Of a DNA stretch of 64,000 nt, positions 55,291 through 64,000 are shown piece by piece. The DNA is from Hibiscus mutabilis (taxonomy: Eukaryota > Streptophyta > Magnoliopsida > Malvales > Malvaceae), in the NCBI GenBank assembly GCA_019671005.1, contig CM033744.1, positions 14,810,128 through 14,874,127 of the forward strand, written 5' to 3'. A program made the position numbers and the translations under genes. Numbering within the stretch: the stretch's first letter is position 1; each line of letters begins with the position of its first letter. Under the pieces are notes generated by a model, which saw only the letters and a program-made list of their open reading frames with translations, did no database searches and was not told the origin of the DNA.

Positions 55291-57669
55291 ACTTGGGCAT
55301 AACAATATAATATTTTTCATATTTAATATCCAATCCTTCAATACTGTTATCCATAATTCGTTGATGGACAGTTCATATCTAAAATTTGATTTACCTTGAG
55401 TAAATCATTATGCTACAATCATTGTATCAATATGCCATTTAATATTTCATGCTATTTACATAAATAAGCCATCATACATTTTTATTTATACCAATGCCGA
55501 TTCATCGCAAGTTGTCCTAATTATCAACATGTCATAAATACATATAATGAAATCACTCATATCACATATATAATAAATAAGTAAAAATGCACTCACTCAT
55601 ATCAGATATATATAAATAAGTAAAAATGCACTCACCTGAGTCATGCATGATATTAGCCTCACTAAGCTATTTCAATATCTTTTCTTTGCTTTTCTTTGAT
55701 TTGGTACCCTTAGCCTCGTCAATAGTTGTACAGTACCATTTGAACATATATAACAATATTCATGTTAGATTTTTAATCTAACATTGCTTAACTATACTAT
55801 ACTAGTATAATTATCCGAATATAGAATATTTTCAAAAAATTTCACTTTTTCCTTTAATAATGCTGAATTGTTCATTATGGTCCCTAGTGACCATTTTGCA
55901 CATTTTACAATTTATTCTAGCTCGAATCACAATTATTCCATCATTTTCACTAACTTTTATTCAATACCCCTTTCATCCACTAACTTTTACCAAAGTGACG
56001 TATTAGTCACTAATTTTACACATAAACTTGTATCGAATAATTAATCCAACATTTCTATAATTTTCTCTCATTTTCCCCTACTTTTAGACCAAAGCTGAAT
56101 TGGTCCTTGAACTATCCAGGACTGTCAAAATGGTCCCTTTCTATTTCCTTTCTTTTCAAATTAGTCCCTTGGATTCTAATTTCAATTCTAACTTTATACA
56201 ACATATTCGAATCATAAAATCTCATAATCATAATTTTCATAAAATTTTCCCATTATTCTTCCATGAGGCCAAATTGGTCACTTAACTTTTCTAGACTCAT
56301 TTTTCATCCAAACAACATTCTAACATGCTCTAATTAAATTTCCAACATATATTCTTCATTTCCAAAAGTTAACACTTAAAACCCCAATTTAATCCTACAT
56401 ACTAAATTGGGTGTCTAAACTTTTCAAGGACTTTATTTTGGTCCTAATGCTATAATCAAGCTTGTAATTTCATAATCTCTTCAAATCCACCACTAAAATA
56501 ATTTTCCCAATATTTCCCCTAATTTACCATGCATGCCAAAATAGTCACTTAGAAGACTAGTTGAGGATTTTTCATTCTAACATCAAAATCAAGCTTCTAA
56601 TATCATCAATCTTTCATTTTCATCGTCAATTTCAAAACCCTAAATAAAATCCCAAATTCTAGGGTTAGGGTTTTTAATCCTTAAACATGAAGTTAATCAC
56701 ACTCTAAGCTTGATTTCATCTCATCAACACTAGATTTGCATAGATCAAGCTTCAATATAAACATGGAACATGAAACCCTGTTTTCTCTCTTCTAAAGAAC
56801 ATAATCAAATCTTCATAACTCTTGATAAAATTACTGTCAATTGAAAGAAAATCAAACATAGATTAATTCTCTATCAAAAACATACCTTGAATCTTATTTG
56901 GAAGCCTTCAAAATGCCTAAGAAACATTTTGTGTATTTTCCCTTATTTTCTCTTGTATTTTCGAATTGGAGGGGAAGAAGATGAACATTTTGTTCATATT
57001 TTTTTAATTTATGCCTCATGCAATTAATAAATTGATTTTTTTTCTTCAATTTAGTCCTTATTCCAAAATTAACCCCCAACTGAATCATAATTTACAAGTT
57101 GCCATTCTAGTTCAATTCCAACCAAATTCCATTAAAATCTAACCAAACTAGAGTAATGTTTTCACATGGGAAATTACCATATTGCCCATGGTACTTTCAA
57201 AATATTTCAAAATTGCCATTGTGACCAAATTACCAAAACTACTAACTTAAATCACTAATTTTGCCATTTTGTAAAAATCCAACTATTATAGTTAGATCAC
57301 AATCAACCAATTAATAATTTATTCATAAAATTATATTTTATGATTTTTTCATGACTTATGGAACAGCTTCTGAAATTTTGATTCGATCCGATTTCCTGAT
57401 ATTCACTTACTACTTCTACTGTGATTTCCCTTTCACCGGGCTATCAAATAAATTCTAAAAATTCCTTATTTCCATATCTGAAAAATAAATAATATTATCA
57501 AATAAAATATTCCATATTTATGAAGTCAAACTTTAAAATTTTGACTCGGTCCAAATATACCGATAATTACCCGAAATCTTTATCGGGTATAATTTCTCTT
57601 AATATTTCTTAATCGGATATGAATAATATTAACTCAGACTAATTCCTTTTTATCAATCTAAAGTACTGA

Positions 57670-57731
57670 CATGAGACCTTCCCAATAGGTCACCCATCCT
57701 AGTGCTACTCTAGCTTGAGCACGCTTAACTT
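57670..57731 (-). other. 5S-rRNA-derived segment within LTR
   Basis: The minus strand reads AGTTAAGCGTGCTC, then AGAGTAG(C)ACTAGGATGG, GTGACCT and TGGGAAG, in the order and spacing of plant 5S rRNA positions of about 48-108, the part holding the internal pol III promoter (A box, intermediate element, C box). By eye about 85 % agree with the plant 5S sequence I remember. It is not a 5S gene: both ends are missing. Confidence 0.82.
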
Positions 57732-58205
57732 TGCAATTCGATCCGGCTATCTGAATTCCACTTAAACTTTAATTGTGATTTCCCAATATTTAAAATATCA
57801 TATCAAACCAGTAATTCCATATTCGGTCCAAACCAATAGGTGCTATATCTATTTATGAAATAAAACACCTAACTTTTGGGAAAATACAACTTTGGTCCTT
57901 CAACTTTTCATATTTCGACTTGTACCATACAAGTATTGAAAACTCATCATTTTGGTCACTAAACTTTAACCTTGAATTCTCACTCCAATTTTCCCTTGGA
58001 TTATTATCAAACTTCGCGAGGACCCTAATTTGCTTATCCTCTATCTCACGGTACTCTAAATTCTCAGAAATTCCTTTCATAGAATTCATAATTAAAGAAA
58101 TCCTAACTTTTATATTTTGTCATTTTAGTTACTAAGTTAGCTTTTAAGCCCTTATCTTAGTACTAAATGACTCTTAAACAACTTAGCAAATTTTGGGGTA
58201 TTACA

Positions 58206-59409
58206 CTTTTGAACATGATTATATAGACCTCATTTTCAGAACTTTTTACTCTGTTAAAATTCCAACAGGTCCACTAAAAGCCCATTTAGACATGCACGCC
58301 TTAAACCCCCAACAAAACGGCCAAAAAATAAGATTAAATGACATTTTATGAATTAAAATATTTAATTATGGGATTTTGAAAATGATTATATAGCTTAACC
58401 TCATTTTCAAAAATTTTTACTCGGTTAAAATTCTAACGGGTCACTGTAAAGCCCATTTAAGCGTGCACGCCTTAAACCTAGCAAAACGGCCAAAAAATAA
58501 GATTAAATCAAATTTTATGAGTTAAAATATTTGATTATGGGCCTTTGAATATGTTTATATAGCTTAAAATCAATTTTAGAACTTTTTACTCAGTTAAAAT
58601 TCCAACAGGTCCACTATAAAGCCCATTTAGATATGTGTGCCTTAAAACCCAACAAAACGGCCGAAAAATAATAAAATCACATTTTATGACTTAAAATATT
58701 TATTTATGGGCTTTTGAACATGATTATAATGCATAACCTCATTTTCAGAACTTTTTACTCTGTTAAAATTCTAACAGGTCCACTATAAAGCCCATTTAGA
58801 CATGCATGCCTTAAACCCCCAACAAAACGGCTGAAAATAAGATTAAATCACATTTTATGACTTAAAATATTTAGTTATGGTCTTTCAAACAAGATTATAT
58901 AGCTTAACCTCAAATTTTCAACTATTTACTCGGTTAAAATTCCAACAGGTCTGTTGTAAAGCCCATTTAAACATGCACGCCGTAAAACCCAACAAAATGG
59001 CCGAAAAATAAGATTAAATCACATTTTATGACTTAAAATATTTAGTTAAGGGGTTTTGAAAATGAATATATAGCATAACCTCATTTTCAGGAATTTTTAC
59101 TCGGTTAAAATTCCAATGGATTAGTTATGGTCTTTCGAACATGATTATATAGCTTAACTTCAATTTTAGAACTATTTACCCGGTTAAAATTCTAACGAGT
59201 CCCACTGGAAAGCCCATTTAAACATGCACGCCTTAAAACCCAACAAAACGGCTGAAAAATAAGATTAAATCTCATCTTATGACTTAAAATATTTAGTTAT
59301 GGGCTTTTGAACATGATTATATAGCTTAACCTCAATTTCAGAACTGTTTACTCAGTTAAAATTCCAACAGGTCCACTATAAAGCTCATTTAGACATGCAC
59401 GGCTTAAAG
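58206..59409 (+). repeat. 169-bp satellite, block 4 (about 7 monomers)
   Basis: Same monomer and strand as the other blocks. One unit is chimeric near 59105-59130 (TTCCAATGGATTAGTTATGG), with a large internal deletion. It ends GGCTTAAAG at the LTR start. Confidence 0.95.
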
Positions 59410-61265
59410 TGTAATATCCCAAATTTTGGCCATGACCAAAATGTAAATTTAGAAAGTTTTAGGGTTAAAAGTATAAACTTTATAAAAGTTTAGGATCTAA
59501 AGTTTAAATATCTCCAACAAGTGATTTTATTCAGTATAAGGGTGAATATGGTCGAAATAAGAACCTTGATATCAGTTTTAAGAATTAAGATGCAGAAAAA
59601 GGTATTGAATTTGGATCGAATGAAATTGTTAAGCGTGCTCAGGCCAGGGAAATACAAGGATGGGTGACCTCTGGGAAGGTCCCATAAAAGTGTTTCTGAT
59701 CGATAATTTGGAAGTGTTTCTGATCGATAATTTGGACTCAGTAAGAGTAAAGAATAATCATATGGATTTACGATAAAGGATTTTTAAGAGAAATTCTGCT
59801 CTTTGAAGATTTTCGATAATTATTAGAATAGTAGACTAAGTTAGGAAAATTCAGTCTATGTTCTGGGAAAGGAAGCTTTTATAAGATAATAGAGTTTATT
59901 TCCCGAATATGGAAATATGTAATTTTGGGAATAAATCCGATAGTTCAGAAAAGGTAAAATCGTAGTAGAAGTATGTTATGAATATCGAGAGATCGTATCG
60001 AAATTTCAGAGGCTATTCCATAAGCCATGGAAAAGTTATAAAATAATATTTAAGGAATAGTGACCGATTGGGAATGAACTATTTTAGTTGGATTGTAATG
60101 GAATGACATTTTTGAAGTAAACTAGTAAATAAAATCTAGTTGGAGGGTAAATTGGTCATTTTGCCCCAATGGCATTTTTGAAATATTTAAAAAGTTATGA
60201 GGATAATTTTGGAAGAAGGAAATGGAAGAGTAAATCTTGGCCCTTGATTAATGATAAGATCAATCTCAACTGTTGGATTAAAAGGGTATTTTAGTAATTT
60301 CACTATCTAAATGAATTTAAAATTTAGTTATGCAAGACAAGTGGCCAAATTGGATTAAAAACAAAAGATGAAGACCATTCTTCGTCCATGGAATTTTGAA
60401 AATGAGAGGGGAGAACAGAGAAAAATTTCCAAGTTCGATTCAAGCTCCGAAACTCGATTTTCATGTAATATTTTCAACTACAAAGTTGTTCTACTCTTCA
60501 AGCTCTATCTTTTGGTGTAAATAATTCATGGAAAACATGCTTGATTGATGAGAACTTTGCATGAGAAGAAATTAAGGTTTATGGAAAAAGTTTAGGGCTT
60601 TTGGAATTTTATGATTTCATGATGAAATTCAAGTTGAAATCAAGCTTTTGTGATGTTAAAATCATGTTATTGAGTTGGGATTTAAACTCTACATGTTTTG
60701 ATTATTATGAAGATGATTAGGGTTTATGGAGTCAAGTTTAATTTGGGGATTGTGATGTTAGATTAATGATTTAGTAAGCTTAAATTGTTATTTGGAAGCA
60801 AAACCCTAAATTTATTAGATAGGGATCATTTCAAAAATTTTGAAAGTTAGAGGACTAATCTGATTTTTATGATTTTGAAGTGTATTTATATTATTATTGA
60901 CGTTGGAGATGTGAAATTGAATTTAGAATGCAAAACCGATGTTAAATCGAGTTAGTGACCATTTTGACAAATTGTCAAAGTTAAGTGACCAATTCGGAAA
61001 TGAGGTTTTAGAGAAGGATAAATCTGATTTTATTTGAAATAATAGAATTCAAGTACTAATGTTGATTTGAGGGCAAATCTGCAAAGTTAAGAAGCTTGAA
61101 TCCTTATCTTTGCATTTTAGTGACGATTTCGGAAAGAACAAAAAATTAGAGGGAATTATTTTTGAATAATTATTTGATGAAGAAAGTGATACATTAGATT
61201 TGGAGTACTTATTTTAGACTTATTTACTCACCTTTTTGAAGGATAATATATCACTCCTAGGCTAA
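59410..61265 (+). repeat. Truncated LTR, plus orientation, with 5S-like segment
   Basis: Starts TGTAATATCCCAAATTTTGG inserted in satellite. It shares layout with the LTR 54127-58205 (AAAATG phrases, GGATCGAAT next to the 5S-like segment, leader-like text near 60370). It includes a 23-bp direct tandem repeat (GTGTTTCTGATCGATAATTT, 59690-59735). No TTACA end is found before the gag fragment at 61274, so the 3' boundary is approximate. No gene. Confidence 0.7.
59627..59684 (+). other. 5S-rRNA-derived segment within LTR
   Basis: GTTAAGCGTGCTCAGG, AAGGATGGGTGACCT and CTGGGAAGGTCCC occur in 5S order. The intermediate part is more decayed than in the copy at 57670. It is preceded by GGATCGAATGAAATT, as in the other LTR (GGATCGAATTGCAAA), so both inherit one ancestral capture. 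Confidence 0.8.
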
Positions 61266-61273
61266 TAAAGGTA

Positions 61274-61519
61274 ATGTCAAATCCATCTGCCCATAGTTAT
61301 GATTTAGACAATGTTTATGACTTTCACATGGGGGCACCAGGACATGCTACCAAGAAGTGTAGGCCTTTAGTGGAAGAAATCAAGAAGTTGGTCAGTAATG
61401 GAATCTTGACACATGAGCTAATACAACAATGGGAGACAAAAGGAATGGAGCAAGCTGCTATACTAGCTGAAGAATCAAAAGGCCATAATGAATGCTTTCA
61501 AGACTGTCTGGAATTCTAA
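61274..61519 (+). pseudogene. Fragment of retroelement gag zinc knuckle
   Basis: 81 codons with NVYDFHMGAPGHATKKCRPL, then VEEIKKLVSNGILTHELIQQ. The C-x2/3-H-x4-GH-x4-C spacing resembles the Gag knuckle of plant Tat/Ogre-type elements, which from memory read (Y)CDFHxGAxGHxTxxC. Here the first Cys position is Tyr (a one-base change), so the zinc site would be incomplete. No other Gag or Pol part flanks it. The frame has a start ATG and a stop but is most simply a decayed fragment. Confidence 0.6.
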
Positions 61520-62402
61520 GAAATCTGTCTTACCCATGTTTCTGCATCATGTGGGTGCAATTCACTGGGACCATTTCTGAAGTAATACATGGAGATAATT
61601 CTACTTTGTAGCCTAAAAGTAGTAGAGATTATTTTCTAAGAGCATATGTCATGTTTGTCAGTTTTTATTTCAATAGAGGGATGCTTTTGAAATATTTGAA
61701 TATATGTATATCTCTTTTTACCCTTGTAGGTCCTTGGATGCAAACTGTAAGATGCACTATTGATTTTGGTACAAATATCAATCAAATGTTGTGAAAATGA
61801 TGAAGTGGAATTTATTTCTCAGTCTACTATGGTCGGCAAAGCAAGAAAGGGCAGATTACTATGCCTTTGATGATGTTCGATGATAAATCTTTAAAATTCA
61901 TAAACAATAAAGTGGACTAGACAATTTTATCCAAGTAGAGTTGCTTTAAATTGAAGTTCTAAACGTAGTCTTCTATACTCAAATAATAACATATAGATTG
62001 TAGATAGCCAAAAAAGGTAGGAAAAAAAGAGAGAGAAAAGAGAAAAAAAGTGGAAAAGAAAGAAAAAAGGGAAAAAGAAAGAAGAAAAAAGAAAAAAGAG
62101 AAAAAAAAAAGAAAAAAGAAGAGAGGAAAAGGGAAAATGAGAGAAATAATGAACTATTGAATAAATAAGTCTCGGAGCACTCTGATAGAGCTGTGGGGGG
62201 AGACAAATCTATTAAGGAGCTATGCTTCACCTGTCCAATACACTAGCGTCTGAGATTTATCTTTGAAGACATGTGTATAATAATAGCTATTAACAATTAG
62301 AAGCATACAAATGCACTTATAGAATTTTATTCTTAGAACAATATTTTTGCACTCTACTAGTTAAACAAGTCCGAAAAGCTTGAACACATTTATGAATAGA
62401 AA
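61520..62402 (+). other. Unassigned stretch with A/G-rich tract
   Basis: No ORF or motif that I can name. It includes a purine-rich run and, at 62195, GTGGGGGGAGACAAATC, which could be a polypurine tract of a degraded element but has no LTR next to it. Probably the remainder of the retroelement whose gag fragment lies at 61274. Confidence 0.4.
62013..62142. repeat. A/G-rich low-complexity tract
   Basis: About 130 bases of almost pure A and G (AAAGAGAGAGAAAAGAG, GAAAAAAGAGAAAAAAAAA). An 83-codon Phe/Ser/Leu frame on the minus strand (62230-61979) is produced by it and is not a gene. Confidence 0.92.
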
Positions 62403-64000
62403 TGTAACACCTCAATTTTCCCCTAAAATTTAAAACCCTAGCTAATGTAAAATCCCTAATTCGTAACCCTAATAATTGGGGAATCTTGTTTTGGAACTTA
62501 TTTTGATTAGAGGATTAAATTGTGAACATTTAGGATTTTGTTGACCAATCTGAAAGGCGGGTTGCTTTAGGGACCCTTATTGGGTAATTTACCCATTTTA
62601 TTTAGGTATATACCCTATATTTTCAGCCCTAAGGCTTTTTAGTTCCATTTTCCCCCACTCTAGCAGCCGTTCCTCTCTCCTTCAACCCCTAGTTCTTAAG
62701 CTCCCCTCATCTTCTTTACTCTGATCGAGCTTTGGACAAGCTTCAATCTAGGGCCTAGCATCGATCATTCGCCGGTCTGAACCTATTATTTGGCTCCCTT
62801 TTTTCATCCTGAGCCGTCGGCTGTATGCTCAAAACCATGGACGAACAGTTCGTACCTTGTTTTGCACCGTCGTTCTTCTCTCAATTTTTTCGTTGATCCA
62901 AGCGTGGGCAAACTTCTTTTTTGTGTGTTTGTTTTGCTTTTTTTGTGGAAAAATCTTACTTCGTTTTGTTGGATGTTGGTTGTCAGTCTTCGTGGGTTGC
63001 TATTATTATGCCACGGCTATCTCGGACAAACTTTGTCATCATCACCATCCTTGTCGGAGCAGTCACCGTGAACGACTGGTCAAGGAACCCTAGCTTCAGT
63101 TGGGTTGAGAAGGGTGAATAGGGCTAGGCTGTGTGAGTGTGAAGTGGATTGTATGTTCTGAGCCCAAACCAAGCTTAATGAGAGCCTGGTTCAGTGAGCC
63201 CAATGAAAGAGAGAATGGTCGATTGGGCTGTTCTATAAGAAGCCCGAACTGAAGCAATGACCCGAGTCGGGTTAGACCTAGACCGAAGTAGTGAACCAAA
63301 CTAGATGAGCTGACCGTTAACCCGACCCGTTGACCCGACCTAACCCGTTGACCGACCCGACCCGTGACTGTTGACCTAACCCGTTGACGCGACCCGTTGA
63401 CCGGCTAACGCTAGCGTTCACTTTTTAGCCGACGTTAGCATTGACTTTTTGGTTGACATCAGCATTAACTTTTTGGCTTACTCAGCGTTGCCTTTTTGAT
63501 GACGTCAACGTTTACTTTTTCGACCCAAGTTTTATGTTTTTTGACGTTCTGATTCCAAATCTACTGCCCGTTTTCCCAAATTCAAACCCGAAAGACCATT
63601 TTGCTATCTACATTTAATTATAGTCAGTATGTTAAGAATTATGGATATTGGAATTTGATATGAATATGTTTGTGTTCAGGTGATGTTGACTCAGACCCTG
63701 AGAATCTTCCTCCTCCTCCACCTGTTAGACCTCTTTCTGACAGCCTGCGAGTTCTATACGTGAGTATGGCTTTGTTTAGTGGTTATGTTAGTATGGAATA
63801 GTAGTAGGGTATAATTATGTTTTGTTGACCTCGTAGGTGTTGAATCTATCCGACCAAATATTAGAGCTGAGAGTGGGAGACGTCACTATCGACGTTGAGT
63901 TATTAGCTTCCTAAGGTGTGTTTCTTCATGTGCTATACCATTTCTGTGCTCTATGTTATGCGTGCATGTTGTATATGTGACCGACTAAATGATCTGTGAA
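62403..64000 (+). repeat. Start of another LTR, runs off the window
   Basis: Begins TGTAACACCTCAATTTTCCC. A TATA-like stretch (GGTATATACCCTATATTTT, near 62605) followed by pyrimidine-rich leader text (GCCGTTCCTCTCTCCTTCAA) suggests a promoter in plus orientation. No PPT precedes 62403, so it could be solo or truncated. It contains CCCGTTGACC and GACGTTAGCATT-type repeats. Overlapping small frames at 62790-63121 are in GC-richer leader sequence and match nothing I know. Confidence 0.6.
63310..63535 (+). repeat. CCCGTTGACC and TTGACTTTTTGG repeats
   Basis: At 63310-63402 the words CCCGTTGACC, CCCGACC and TAACCCGTTGAC repeat about seven times. At 63415-63530 five units of about 24 bases repeat the pattern CGTTAGCATTGACTTTTTGG with variation. 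Minisatellites in the LTR. Confidence 0.75.

Larger units (their letters stand above)
54127..58205 (-). repeat. Long LTR (4.08 kb), truncated at its U5 end, with 5S-like segment
   Basis: Minus strand: starts TGTAATACCCCAAAATTTGC at 58205 and runs to about 54127, where LINE sequence begins, without a TTACA terminus, PBS or coding region. It is related to the LTR at 11516-14528 and to the LTR at 59410. It contains a 280-bp duplication rich in CGTAGTGTCT motifs and a 5S-rRNA-like segment near the U3 end. Short frames inside are unmatched. Confidence 0.75.

Noticed and set aside
57670..57731. A functional 5S rRNA gene or a Cassandra element
   Set aside because: Only the central half of 5S is present, without 5' and 3' ends; Cassandra LTRs are a few hundred bases, whereas this LTR is over 4 kb.
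61979..62230. 83-codon Phe/Ser/Leu-rich frame, could look like a membrane peptide
   Set aside because: Produced by the A/G-rich low-complexity tract read on the minus strand.
62790..63121. Overlapping frames of 66-93 codons in GC-richer DNA, a possible host exon
   Set aside because: Three phases are open at once, the region sits directly downstream of an LTR start and TATA-like stretch, and no domain is recognisable.
1..64000. tRNA genes or host protein genes
   Set aside because: I looked for tRNA-like arms and B-box text and for non-transposon domains and saw none; the only tRNA-related matches are the PBS sites at 5166-5177 and 11499-11510.

Overview
The window reads as plant pericentromeric or centromere-like heterochromatin. 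I see no host protein-coding gene, tRNA gene or complete rRNA gene. Everything recognisable is a roughly 169-bp tandem satellite or a transposable element inserted in it. The chromodomain-bearing Ty3/gypsy elements, the very long LTRs (3-4.5 kb), an Ogre/Tat-type LTR and L1-type LINEs with a C-terminal RNase H point to a dicot. The LTR style suggests Malvaceae, perhaps cotton (Gossypium), but that is recognition from memory, not proof.

Layout. 1-8661: a minus-strand Tekay-like chromovirus with its PBS, PPT and LTRs but a broken pol and almost no gag; its 3' LTR runs off the left edge. 8662-9231: satellite. 9232-9254: a 23-bp filler copied from the nearby LTR. 9255-16091: a second minus-strand chromovirus in the odd order integrase-PPT-LTR-PBS-gag-protease-RT. 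16092-19418: the 3' end of an Ogre/Tat-like element (LTR, PPT, repetitive 3' region). 19419-25496: a truncated minus-oriented LTR interrupted at 21195-24636 by a plus-oriented solo LTR of the same family with a 5-bp target duplication. 25497-29071: the 3' half of a plus-strand chromovirus (RT, RNase H, integrase, chromodomain, partial LTR). 29072-40008: the main satellite array, about 64 monomers, with long-range internal duplications. 40009-52358: a degenerate L1-type LINE, split at 46050-50595 by a 4.5-kb solo LTR. 52359-53255: satellite. 53256-54126: 3' fragment of a second LINE, minus strand. 54127-58205: a long minus-oriented LTR. 58206-59409: satellite. 59410 to about 61265: a truncated plus-oriented LTR. 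61274-61519: a gag zinc-knuckle fragment. 62403-64000: start of another LTR.

All four satellite blocks lie on the same strand, so they are most simply one former array of about 80 visible monomers split by serial insertions. No element here looks able to move: every pol or LINE frame carries stops, frameshifts or deletions. The points most worth checking are (i) the satellite and its 5.1-kb and 7.5-kb superstructure, (ii) a 5S-rRNA-derived segment at matching places in two long LTRs, (iii) a run of small hairpins with covarying stems in one LTR, (iv) the internal-LTR-internal arrangement, and (v) the templated filler at a satellite/retroelement junction. Boundaries were set by eye; those marked approximate may be off by tens of bases.
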